A stretch of 54,888 bases of DNA from an uncultured Blautia sp. (GTDB taxonomy: Bacteria; Bacillota; Clostridia; Lachnospirales; Lachnospiraceae): the NCBI GenBank assembly GCA_900541345.1, contig UQJE01000007.1, positions 1 through 54,888 on the forward strand, in the 5' to 3' direction. The translations under genes and the position numbers were made by a program. The notes under the pieces were generated by a model. It was not told the origin of the DNA, did no database searches, and saw only the letters and a list, made by a program, of their open reading frames with translations. Below are positions 25,132 through 32,516 of the stretch, piece after piece (within the stretch, counting starts at the first letter, position 1; the number at the start of each line of letters is the position of its first letter).

Positions 25132-27657
25132 CTAAAATCCCTGCTCCGTCCTACGGATAATATCATCCTGAAGGGAACGGGAAAGAGTGGTAAACAACGC
25201 GCTGTATCCAGCCACACGGACTACAAGGTGTTTGTATTTTTCCGGATACTTCTGTGCATCAAGAAGTGTATCTCTGTCCACTACATTAAACTGCATATGC
25301 ATTCCCTTCTGGTCAAAATAAGAACGGATAAGCGCCACAAACTTTTCAAGTCCCTCTCTGCCGGACAGAGCAGACGGATGAAACTTCTGGTTAAATAAAG
25401 TTCCGTTCGATACAATAAAATGATCCAGTCTGGAAACAGATGTAGCCGCTGCTGTAGGGCCGTTTACATCTTTTCCAGCGGATGGAGAAACTCCATCTGC
25501 CACCGGTGTGTGGGCATATCTTCCATCCGGAGTCGCACCGGTCTGTCCACCCAGAGGTACATTGGCAGAAACAGGATAAAGTCCCGCCTGGAACTGTCCT
25601 CCTCTTGGGTTTTTATAATTCTGAAGAGGTTTTGTATAAGTATAGGCCACATTCCTCGCAAAGTAGTCCACTTCCGGAATGTCATTTCCAAACTTCGGCA
25701 CTTCTTCTATCATGTTATGAATTTCTTCATAGCGTTTCATTTTTTCTTCGCCGGGCTGTGCATTCATCACCGCTTTTAAAATAGAAGAAACTGTATTTTC
25801 ATCTATTTTCTGTCCGGCATCCTTCATTTTTCTCAGAACTGCTTCTGCAGTATCGCTTACCGACTGCTGATCCAGTCCTTTTCCAAAGTTCCATGCAAGA
25901 GCTTCTTTCATCTCTTCCATAGTCACCTTCTTCTCTTCGTATACAAGCTTCCTTATCGCAAAAAGAGAATCTGCCATATTTGCAATTCCAAATCCCTGGG
26001 GACCTGTGAAATTATAAACAGCTCCACCTTCCTGAACAGACTTTCCGCGTTTCAGACAATCATCCACCATACAGGACAAAAATGGAAGCGGACATCTTTT
26101 TGCATGCGCCACATCAATGGCATTATCTGCATTTACAAGAAGAGAGATACAATATTCCATCTGTTTTTTATAAGCATTATAGAATTCCTCAAAAGAAGAC
26201 ATTTCTGTCACTTCCCCTGTAGGAACTCCCACCATTTCTCCTTTGTCTTCCCCATTTGCGAATACGAGCTCCAGAGGTCTGCACATATTGAAGAACGCAG
26301 CATCATGCCATCCTTCTGTTTTTCCTGCTTTCTGCGGTTCCACACAACCGATAATGTTATACTCTCTGGCATCTTCCAGGCTTAAGCCTCTGTTCTGAAG
26401 GGAAGGAATAATCACTTCATCATTATAATAAGCCGGAAGACCAATTCCCGTTCTCGTCAGTTCCGCCGCCTTAATAAGAAACTCATGGGGAGAGCCATTC
26501 CATACTCTTACCGAGAGAGACGGCTGAGGAAGTCTTACATGCATAGAAGCCTGAATACACATAAAAGAAAGGTCATTTGTCACATCTTCTCCTTCTTTAT
26601 TCTGGCCTCCTGCGATCAGATTCTGGAAAAGACTGTATCCTGCGAAACCTTCTGCTGATACTGCATCTCTGCATTTATTCAGATCATTTAGTTTTACCCA
26701 GATGCAGTCCATAAGCTCCTGCGCAAACTCTCTTGAAATATTTCCATTTTCCATATCCTTTTTATAATAAGGATACATATATTGATCGAAACGTCCCGGA
26801 GAAATAGAATGTCCGCTGGATTCCAACTGAATCAGCTGCTGAACAAACCAGAAGGACTGGCATGCCTCATAGAAATTCTGTGCTCCTTTGGCAGGAACAC
26901 GGCTGCAGTTTTCGGCAATCCTAAGAAGTTCTTCTTTTCTCGCCGCATCTGTGCACCGCTCTGCCATCTCCTGTGCGAGAGCACTGTATCTCCTGGCATA
27001 TTCTATTACAGCCTGACAACTTAAAATCACTGCCTGCAGGAAATGAGAACGTTCCGCATAATCCCCGTCTCCTACATTGCATTCAGAAAGCTCCTGCTCC
27101 GCCTTTTTTATGATTCCCTCATAACCGACAGCAAGAACCTCTTCATATTTTACGGTTACATGTCCTACACCATTATAGAAATAATTTCCCGGTGTAAAAA
27201 TATTATGTTCAATTGCACGTACTGCTTCCGGAGCCATATAAGAAAGTGCCAGCTCACTTGTTGTTTTTCCTTTCCAGTACTTATGCACTTCGCGAAGCTC
27301 CTCTTTTGTCTCCTCTGCAATATAAAAAGGATCTGCGCTTCTTGTTTCCACTGTATCCAGCTCATCTTCCAGCCACTGATAAGAAAACTCCGGATATGTC
27401 TGGCATCCTCTTGGCGCCAGTGTAGAACTTCCCACAATCAGTTCGTCATCCCGGATAATAATCGGAATATGACGAAGAATATGGGCAAATGCTTTCGCCC
27501 TCCTTGTGATAATGGGTTCGTTTTCTGTTGCTTTGTAGGATTCTGTAAGAAGTTTTGCTCTTGCAGATTCAATCACAGGCATATGCTCATATAAATGATC
27601 TACAAGTCTTTGAATCCTCTCTGTTTTTGGAATATCAGATGTTTGAAATTTTTCCAT
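25132..27657 (-). CDS. Glycyl radical diol dehydratase (B12-independent propanediol dehydratase type)
   Basis: An 841-residue GRE expected to dehydrate 1,2-propanediol to propanal without B12. The radical Gly is residue 817 in VVRVAGYSALFTTLSRSLQ. The thiyl Cys is residue 438 in IIGCVEPQKAGKTEG, with the paired Glu two residues later. The ESSGHSISPGRFDQYMYPYY segment carries the His-Ser pair used by diol/glycerol GREs for substrate hydroxyls. No long N-terminal extension like that of choline lyase CutC is present. The fuculose aldolase and Pdu enzymes nearby favour propanediol over choline or glycerol. First gene of its unit, behind a consensus promoter. Confidence 0.9.
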   Translation of the reverse strand: MEKFQTSDIPKTERIQRLVDHLYEHMPVIESARAKLLTESYKATENEPIITRRAKAFAHILRHIPIIIRDDELIVGSSTLAPRGCQTYPEFSYQWLEDELDTVETRSADPFYIAEETKEELREVHKYWKGKTTSELALSYMAPEAVRAIEHNIFTPGNYFYNGVGHVTVKYEEVLAVGYEGIIKKAEQELSECNVGDGDYAERSHFLQAVILSCQAVIEYARRYSALAQEMAERCTDAARKEELLRIAENCSRVPAKGAQNFYEACQSFWFVQQLIQLESSGHSISPGRFDQYMYPYYKKDMENGNISREFAQELMDCIWVKLNDLNKCRDAVSAEGFAGYSLFQNLIAGGQNKEGEDVTNDLSFMCIQASMHVRLPQPSLSVRVWNGSPHEFLIKAAELTRTGIGLPAYYNDEVIIPSLQNRGLSLEDAREYNIIGCVEPQKAGKTEGWHDAAFFNMCRPLELVFANGEDKGEMVGVPTGEVTEMSSFEEFYNAYKKQMEYCISLLVNADNAIDVAHAKRCPLPFLSCMVDDCLKRGKSVQEGGAVYNFTGPQGFGIANMADSLFAIRKLVYEEKKVTMEEMKEALAWNFGKGLDQQSVSDTAEAVLRKMKDAGQKIDENTVSSILKAVMNAQPGEEKMKRYEEIHNMIEEVPKFGNDIPEVDYFARNVAYTYTKPLQNYKNPRGGQFQAGLYPVSANVPLGGQTGATPDGRYAHTPVADGVSPSAGKDVNGPTAAATSVSRLDHFIVSNGTLFNQKFHPSALSGREGLEKFVALIRSYFDQKGMHMQFNVVDRDTLLDAQKYPEKYKHLVVRVAGYSALFTTLSRSLQDDIIRRTEQGF

Positions 27658-27756
27658 GCTGCTCCTTTCTCATGACCAATGCGTATTGAAAAGCAACTCT
27701 TCTCCGCGCTTATCAGGCAGCTTTCCTCTTTATTCCGGTTCATGTCATATAATTTT

Positions 27757-27785
27757 ATTATACCCTTTTCTTTTTTTGATGTCAA
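27757..27785 (-). promoter_or_regulatory. Consensus promoter of the GRE unit (TTGACA-17-TATAAT)
   Basis: On minus, perfect TTGACA (27780-27785) and perfect TATAAT (27757-27762) have a 17-base spacer, about 100 bases before the GRE start. Such a strong core promoter usually needs repression, consistent with regulated expression. Confidence 0.85.
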
Positions 27786-27812
27786 CAAAATCCAACACTT
27801 CTACTTCTGCAT

Positions 27813-27848
27813 TTATGTGGTTTTTTCCAGATTATTTATGTGGTTTTT
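27813..27848. promoter_or_regulatory. Two TTATGTGGTTTTT boxes between divergent GRE and PHP promoters
   Basis: Exact direct copies at 27813-27825 and 27836-27848, 23 bases apart (about two helical turns); the identity extends to atttatgtggttttt. A one-base variant lies upstream of the fucA promoter. They sit between the divergent promoters and could control either side. Confidence 0.55.
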
Positions 27849-27880
27849 GTTTGTTTTTTCAGGAAACGTGTTTTTTCGTG

Positions 27881-27909
27881 TTGACAATATTTTTTCACTC
27901 TGTCATACT
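27881..27909 (+). promoter_or_regulatory. Promoter of PHP-MATE genes (TTGACA-17-CATACT)
   Basis: Plus strand -35 TTGACA (27881-27886) and -10 CATACT (27904-27909) with 17-base spacing; AGGAGG follows at 27931-27936, before the ATG at 27947. Confidence 0.7.
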
Positions 27910-27946
27910 GAATATAACCAAATTCACCAAAGGAGGACATGAGCTT

Positions 27947-28660
27947 ATGTATCTTTCCGATATGCACACTCATTCCATCGCAAGCGGTCACGGAACGATT
28001 TGCACTATATCAGATATGGCAAAATCCGCCGAACAAAAAGGACTGAAACTTCTCGGAATCACCGACCACGGTCCCGCAACCCTCTGCGCCGGCACTCCAT
28101 CCTATTTCAGAAGTCTCACCTTTTCTCCAAAAAAGCGCTTTCATGTGGAAATTTTATACGGTGTAGAATTAAATATACTTGACACAGAAGGAACCATAGA
28201 CCTGGATGAAGAACTTCTTTCCCGTCTTGATTATGCAATTGCAAGTATGCATGCCCAGAATTACAGAACCGGTACAAGGGAAGAAAACACAAAAGCATAT
28301 ATAAACGTTATGAAACATCCATGTGTCAAAATCCTGGGACACTGCGACAATCCGCACTTCCCTGCCGATTATGAAGCTCTTGCCATTGCCGCAAAAAAAA
28401 GCGGAACTGCTTTTGAAATTAACGAAGCTTCTCTCGCCCCATATGGATACCGGGGAGATACCAGAAAGAACAACCGAGAAATTCTTTACTGGGCTCGAAA
28501 GTATGAAGTGCCTGTCCTTTTATCAAGCGACAGCCACGGAGCCGCACATGTCGGAGACTTTACTTACGCAGAAGAATTTATTCATAACGAATTATTTCCG
28601 GAAGAACTGATTCTCAACAATCAGCTCCCCAAATTAAAAGTATTTTTGCAGACACGATAA
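27947..28660 (+). CDS. PHP-domain metal-dependent phosphoesterase (YcdX-like)
   Basis: A 237-residue PHP protein, a family of trinuclear-metal phosphatases including histidinol phosphatase and YcdX. The start is the ATG at 27947 (MYLSDMHTHS), with AGGAGG upstream; a longer open frame exists but precedes the promoter. Metal ligands are seen in DMHTHS, GITDHGPA, YGVELNI, IASMHAQ, ILGHCDNPHF and LSSDSHGAAHVG. The substrate is unknown. It is followed 12 bases later by a MATE transporter, so the two are likely co-expressed. Confidence 0.88.
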   Translation: MYLSDMHTHSIASGHGTICTISDMAKSAEQKGLKLLGITDHGPATLCAGTPSYFRSLTFSPKKRFHVEILYGVELNILDTEGTIDLDEELLSRLDYAIASMHAQNYRTGTREENTKAYINVMKHPCVKILGHCDNPHFPADYEALAIAAKKSGTAFEINEASLAPYGYRGDTRKNNREILYWARKYEVPVLLSSDSHGAAHVGDFTYAEEFIHNELFPEELILNNQLPKLKVFLQTR

Positions 28661-28672
28661 GGAGATACTGCC

Positions 28673-30049
28673 ATGAACCAGACAGAACATTCCATTTCTT
28701 CTGAGGAATCCCCTCTGGGAACTGCCCCTATCGGACAGCTTTTAAAAAAATTTGCCATTCCCAGCATTATCAGCATGCTGGTGGGTGCTCTTTATAATAT
28801 CGTAGACCAGATTTTTATCGGACAGGGTGTGGGAATGCTGGGGAATGCAGCTACAAATGTAGCATTTCCCCTTACGACCATCTCAACTGCCGTCTGTCTC
28901 CTTCTGGGAATAGGAGGCGCAGCAAATTATAATCTGGAGCTCGGCCGAAAAAACAAAGATAAAGCGAGAAACATTGCAGGCACAGCTTTTGGAAGCCTTA
29001 TTATTTTCGGCATTTCTCTCTGCCTTCTGATCCGCTGCTTTTTAAAACCCCTTGTCATTGCCTGCGGCGCAACGGCCCAGACACTTCCCTACTCCCTTTC
29101 CTATGTAGGAATCACCTCCCTCGGTTTTCCGTTTTACATACTTGCAACGGGAGGCAATCATCTTGTGCGGGCAGACGGAAAACCTGCATACTCCATGTTT
29201 GCTACCTTATCAGGTGCCATCATTAACACAATTCTTGACCCTCTTTTCATTTTCGGTTTTGGATGGGGGATTGAGGGAGCAGCCTGGGCAACGGTAATTG
29301 GTCAGATTTTTTCTGCCTGCATGATTCTTTTTTACCTGCCGAAATACCAGGAACATTCTCTTACCTTACATCACTTCATCCCAAAAGCAAGCTGTTTGCG
29401 CGCCATTATTTCCCTTGGCTCTGCTTCCTTCTTAAATCAGCTCGCCATTACAGTTGTACAGATTCTTCTTAACAATACGCTCCGACATTACGGTGCGGAA
29501 TCTGTTTACGGAAGCGATATTCCCATTGCGGTGGCAGGAATTGTCTCAAAAGTAAACATGCTGTTCCTCTCGGTTGTTATCGGTATTTCTCAGGGAGCAC
29601 AGCCCATCATCAGCTTCAACTACGGCGCAGAAAATTTCGAGCGCGTAAAAAAAGCCTATCTGAAAGCAGCCGGAATTGCTTCTGCGGTAGCTTTTACAGG
29701 TTTTCTATGTTTCCAGATTTTTCCAAGACAGATCATCTCTGTTTTTGGAAGCGGCGACAAACTATATTATCAATTTGCCGTTAAGTTTTTCCGAATTTTC
29801 CTGTTCTGCACCTTCTTTAACGGACTGCAGCCTGTAACTGCAAATTTCTTCACTTCCATCGGAAAAGCAACAAAAGGAATTTTCCTTTCTATGACAAGAC
29901 AGATTATTTTTCTCATTCCTCTTGTTATCATCTTTCCTCTGTTCATGGGTGTGGAAGGAGTCATGTTCGCAGCCCCTATTGCAGACTGTGCCGCAGGGAT
30001 ACTTGCTATTCTGTTAGTGAAAAAAGAGTTCAAGAAAATGACGGTATAA
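28673..30049 (+). CDS. MATE family multidrug/cation antiporter
   Basis: A 458-residue integral membrane exporter with about 12 helices. The N-terminus PIGQLLKKFAIPSIISMLVG and ALYNIVDQIFIGQGVGMLGN is typical, as is VGISQGAQPIISFNYGAENF in the second half, showing the two-lobe MATE repeat. The substrate cannot be predicted. An AAGGAG site precedes the ATG. It ends before a strong bidirectional terminator. Confidence 0.92.
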   Translation: MNQTEHSISSEESPLGTAPIGQLLKKFAIPSIISMLVGALYNIVDQIFIGQGVGMLGNAATNVAFPLTTISTAVCLLLGIGGAANYNLELGRKNKDKARNIAGTAFGSLIIFGISLCLLIRCFLKPLVIACGATAQTLPYSLSYVGITSLGFPFYILATGGNHLVRADGKPAYSMFATLSGAIINTILDPLFIFGFGWGIEGAAWATVIGQIFSACMILFYLPKYQEHSLTLHHFIPKASCLRAIISLGSASFLNQLAITVVQILLNNTLRHYGAESVYGSDIPIAVAGIVSKVNMLFLSVVIGISQGAQPIISFNYGAENFERVKKAYLKAAGIASAVAFTGFLCFQIFPRQIISVFGSGDKLYYQFAVKFFRIFLFCTFFNGLQPVTANFFTSIGKATKGIFLSMTRQIIFLIPLVIIFPLFMGVEGVMFAAPIADCAAGILAILLVKKEFKKMTV

Positions 30050-30070
30050 ATACCATACAAAACAACGCGA

Positions 30071-30126
30071 ACAAAGGGGTATCGCTCAATCATCTGATTT
30101 GATGATTTTGCGGTACCCCTTGTTTA
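30071..30126. terminator. Bidirectional terminator between MATE and lyxose isomerase genes
   Basis: The arms acaaaggggtatcgc (30071-30085) and gcggtaccccttgt (30110-30123) pair with minor mismatch, and the loop contains a further inner inverted repeat (atcatc/gatgat). It separates convergent genes. Confidence 0.75.
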
Positions 30127-30148
30127 TATCCTCATTCATACTTTCTTC

Positions 30149-30835
30149 TTATTTTGCTTCCGGATATTCATTGCAAAGCAAACGGTATGGCGGCTCATCT
30201 TCCTCAATTTCCGGAAAACGTCCCATTTTTTCATAAAAACGGTTGTCTGTGTTATCGTCATTACACTGGCTTACCTCTCCGATAAGCACAGACCCTGTTC
30301 CTTCTTCAATCTCAAAATCGTGATACATATACGGATAAATGCTGATACTTTCTCCTGGCATCAATTTTACCTGTGTTCCTGCCGGAACGACCATTTCTCT
30401 TCCATCAAGATGTACACGCACATCGTTTACCTTATCAAGATCTTCATTCTCTGTAGAATTATAAACACGGATCAGAAGATTTCCTCCTCCCCTATTTATA
30501 ATATCTTCCATTTTATTCCAGTGGAAGTGCATTGGGGAATACTGTCCTTCTTTTAAGTACAACAGCTTTTCCGCATAAGATTTTGTATACTTGTCTTTCA
30601 TTTTCAGATTTCCGTTTCGAATCGTGATCAGGGAAAATCCTACTTTGTCAAAATCTCCCAGACCGTAATCTGTAATATCCCATCCCAGCATATTGTCGCG
30701 AACCTCGTCGTAATCATGCCCTTTTTCCTTCCATTCCTCCGGTGTAAAATTGCAGAATGGCGGAAGAGAAAAACGATAGTCACGAATCATATTTTCCATC
30801 TCTTTCAACGCTTTGTTGATTTCTGAACGCTTCAT
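30149..30835 (-). CDS. D-lyxose ketol-isomerase (cupin-type)
   Basis: A 228-residue cupin enzyme of the D-lyxose isomerase family, which interconverts D-lyxose and D-xylulose and, for many members, mannose and fructose. Metal-ligand region: YSPMHFHWNKMEDI (two His and a Glu), with a later His in YPYMYHDFEIEEG. Other family segments are NMLGWDITDYGLGDFDKVGF and MKDKYTKSYAEKLL. An AGGAGGAT site lies before the start, and a TATAAT-like -10 is at 30866-30871 on minus. It is a single-gene unit here, so its pathway is not shown by context. Confidence 0.9.
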   Translation of the reverse strand: MKRSEINKALKEMENMIRDYRFSLPPFCNFTPEEWKEKGHDYDEVRDNMLGWDITDYGLGDFDKVGFSLITIRNGNLKMKDKYTKSYAEKLLYLKEGQYSPMHFHWNKMEDIINRGGGNLLIRVYNSTENEDLDKVNDVRVHLDGREMVVPAGTQVKLMPGESISIYPYMYHDFEIEEGTGSVLIGEVSQCNDDNTDNRFYEKMGRFPEIEEDEPPYRLLCNEYPEAK

Positions 30836-30936
30836 AAGAAATCCTCCTCATAATATTTTGAACATATTATACAACAAATCTAAAAATATATCTACTAATT
30901 ATACACATTGTACAAATTTAAAAATGTGTATTCTCC

Positions 30937-30965
30937 TTGCCATTTCATTTTGCGAATGTTAAAAT
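30937..30965 (+). promoter_or_regulatory. Promoter of MNT-HEPN pair (TTGCCA-17-TAAAAT)
   Basis: -35 TTGCCA (30937-30942), -10 TAAAAT (30960-30965), 17-base spacer, 38 bases before the nucleotidyltransferase ATG. Confidence 0.65.
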
Positions 30966-31003
30966 GAAAAGTACGAGAACCGCTGTTTACCGGAGGATAT
31001 TTT

Positions 31004-31285
31004 ATGAATACCATGCCAATACCAGAATTGATTGAAAAGGTTTCTGCTATATGCAAAAGAAATAACATAAAGCATTTGAAACTTTTTGGCTCATTCGCCA
31101 CCGGCACTGCCACGCCGACAAGCGATATAGATTTTGTAGTTTACGGATGCTCTGATATTATAAAGCTGGAAGAAGATTTAACAGAAATAGATACGCTTCG
31201 AAAAATAGATATTTTTGATTATGACAGCATTCATAATCCCTTTTTATTGGAGGATATAGAAAAATATGGAAAACAAATTTATTAA
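31004..31285 (+). CDS. Minimal nucleotidyltransferase (MNT) antitoxin
   Basis: A 93-residue pol-beta-type nucleotidyltransferase: LKLFGSFATGTATPTSDIDF holds the GS(x)nDxD metal/nucleotide site. In MNT/HEPN modules this protein neutralises the HEPN RNase, in studied cases by adding AMP to it. It overlaps the downstream HEPN gene by 20 bases, showing tight coupling. GGAGG-type site upstream. Family call is firm; activity is by analogy. Confidence 0.88.
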   Translation: MNTMPIPELIEKVSAICKRNNIKHLKLFGSFATGTATPTSDIDFVVYGCSDIIKLEEDLTEIDTLRKIDIFDYDSIHNPFLLEDIEKYGKQIY

Positions 31286-31670
31286 CCGGTATCATACTTT
31301 CTGCAGAAGTTTAAAAAATCTTGAAAAAAGCAGATATGCCGACCCATCTGCCGACTTTGTACTAGAAGGAACTGTCTTAAATTTTAATCTCACCTTTGAT
31401 ATTTCCTGGAAAGTAATGAAAGATATTCTCATTAAAAAGCTGGAAATCCTGGATTTTGCAATCGGTTCACCTCGGGAGACACTGCAGCAAAGTTTTAAAA
31501 ACCATATTGTCACAGATGACAAATGGCTCCAAATGCTCCGTGTCCGCAATCAGCTTGCACACGACTATGATGGCACATTCGCCGCAGAACAATTCCAGAA
31601 TATAATCAATGTCTATTACCCTCTCTTTGAGGATTTTAAAAACACAGCAAAAAAATATTACACCGAATAA
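31266..31670 (+). CDS. HEPN-domain toxin (HI0074-like) of an MNT/HEPN pair
   Basis: A 134-residue helical protein of the nucleotidyltransferase-substrate-binding/HEPN family. The RNase motif R(x)4-6H is visible as VRNQLAHDYDG; the trailing Tyr is the residue AMPylated in characterised pairs. Segments such as LEGTVLNFNLTFDISWKVMK also match the family. It likely cleaves RNA when not held by the MNT partner. Followed directly by a strong terminator. Confidence 0.85.
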   Translation: MENKFINRYHTFCRSLKNLEKSRYADPSADFVLEGTVLNFNLTFDISWKVMKDILIKKLEILDFAIGSPRETLQQSFKNHIVTDDKWLQMLRVRNQLAHDYDGTFAAEQFQNIINVYYPLFEDFKNTAKKYYTE

Positions 31671-31672
31671 AA

Positions 31673-31705
31673 CAAGCCACGGGAGTTCCCGTGGCTTGCT
31701 TATTT
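31673..31705. terminator. Strong bidirectional terminator after HEPN gene
   Basis: A perfect 11-bp stem caagccacggg/cccgtggcttg (31673-31683 with 31688-31698), 4-base loop, then a T-rich tract. It also lies just beyond the stop of the convergent Cys-rich gene. Confidence 0.85.
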
Positions 31706-31987
31706 TTCGTCCATTTTTGCAATACGTTCTGCAAGTTCCTGATATTTCCCTGTAATGTATCCATAATTTTTACGCTTATGAGGTACAATACAGTTTGTAC
31801 AATCTTTATATCCACTTTCTGTGTAGGTAAAATTTCCTCCACAGTCTTTTCCCAACGCATAAAGAGGGCAATAGCAGAAAAGACAGTTAAATTCCTCCGG
31901 ATCTGCACCCTTATGGCAGGGAAAATATTCACATTTTTTATGGCTGAAAAAGGAAAACTCTTTTCCTTCCCAATATGGTTTCTCCAT
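31700..31987 (-). CDS. Cysteine-rich small-domain protein under cobalamin riboswitch
   Basis: A 95-residue protein (start ATG 31987, MEKPYWEGKEF, with AAGGAGG upstream) of the Cys-rich small domain family often encoded next to cobamide genes. Ten cysteines are arranged as KKCEYFPCHKG, NCLFCYCPLYALGKDCGG and DCTNCIVPH, suggesting a metal or Fe-S site. No signal peptide is seen. The cobalamin riboswitch and terminator upstream imply expression when B12 is scarce. The exact function is not established; a role in corrinoid handling is inferred from regulation. Confidence 0.85.
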   Translation of the reverse strand: MEKPYWEGKEFSFFSHKKCEYFPCHKGADPEEFNCLFCYCPLYALGKDCGGNFTYTESGYKDCTNCIVPHKRKNYGYITGKYQELAERIAKMDEK

Positions 31988-32043
31988 CTTTGCCTCCTTC
32001 ATACCTTCACGCACTTTCCTGTTGATATTCGTAAAATCTCTAT

Positions 32044-32133
32044 AAAAAAAGAGGGAGCGATGCTACTTCGGTGTAGAAAAACAACTCATTCATAAGTGCG
32101 CGGAGGGAACGGTTGTATCCGAAGCAGTATCGC
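32044..32133 (-). other. Second long stem-loop in the leader of the Cys-rich gene
   Basis: On minus, GCGATACTGCTTCGG (32119-32133) can pair with CCGAAGTAGCATCGC (32057-32071): 13 Watson-Crick pairs, one wobble and one mismatch, 47-base loop. A T7 tract lies 6 bases downstream (32044-32050). It could be a second attenuator or structured leader; not a recognised class. Confidence 0.5.
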
Positions 32134-32178
32134 CTGCCATTTAATCATGTATAATTCGTATGAACAGGCGCATTCCAT

Positions 32179-32210
32179 AAAAAATGCCCGCCTTCGAATA
32201 AAAGCGGACA
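32179..32210 (-). terminator. Attenuator terminator of the first cobalamin riboswitch
   Basis: On minus, TGTCCGC (32204-32210) pairs with GCGGGCA (32185-32191, one G-U), followed by T6. Placed between riboswitch and gene, it fits transcription termination when cobalamin binds. Confidence 0.7.
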
Positions 32211-32277
32211 ACATCCCAGGGTGCGGAATCCCTGAAACTGGTCGTTACACTTTACACGGAAGCTTAACCTCGCCATA

Positions 32278-32440
32278 TTAAGCAGGTTTCCTGACTTCAG
32301 AATCAACGCTTACCTCTCCTTCTCATGCTATGGCACAATGGATCTCTGAGGCTTACTCCTCTGTTACAGTGACCGGATCGTTCAGGACTTTCACCTGATT
32401 CCCTTTTCTGTTTTGTTCGCTATGGTAACAAACAGCACTT
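32278..32440 (-). promoter_or_regulatory. Cobalamin riboswitch (first)
   Basis: The minus strand shows the conserved core GGGAATCAGGTGAAAGTCCTG, then CCGGTCACTGTAA, and the B12 box GTCAGGAAACCTGCTT. Such RNAs bind adenosyl- or methylcobalamin and shut off downstream genes. Target: the Cys-rich protein gene at 31700-31987. Confidence 0.92.
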
Positions 32441-32471
32441 AATACGTTCACTATGGAATTATACTAACTAT

Positions 32472-32500
32472 ATAATACTACTTTTCTCCAGTATTGTCAA
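32472..32500 (-). promoter_or_regulatory. Promoter of first riboswitch unit (TTGACA-17-TATTAT)
   Basis: On minus, TTGACA (32495-32500) and TATTAT (32472-32477), 17-base spacer. The spacer contains GGAGAAAAGTAG, also found in the spacer of the second riboswitch promoter. Confidence 0.75.
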
Positions 32501-32516
32501 GAAATTTATACACTTT

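Noticed and set aside
25132..27657. Choline trimethylamine-lyase (CutC)
   Set aside because: Lacks the CutC-type N-terminal extension, has the diol-type GHSISPGR segment, and sits with a fuculose-type aldolase and Pdu enzymes.
27656..27946. Longer N-terminus of the PHP protein from 27656
   Set aside because: It would begin upstream of the TTGACA/CATACT promoter and lacks similarity to PHP proteins; ATG 27947 has AGGAGG and begins the family motif.
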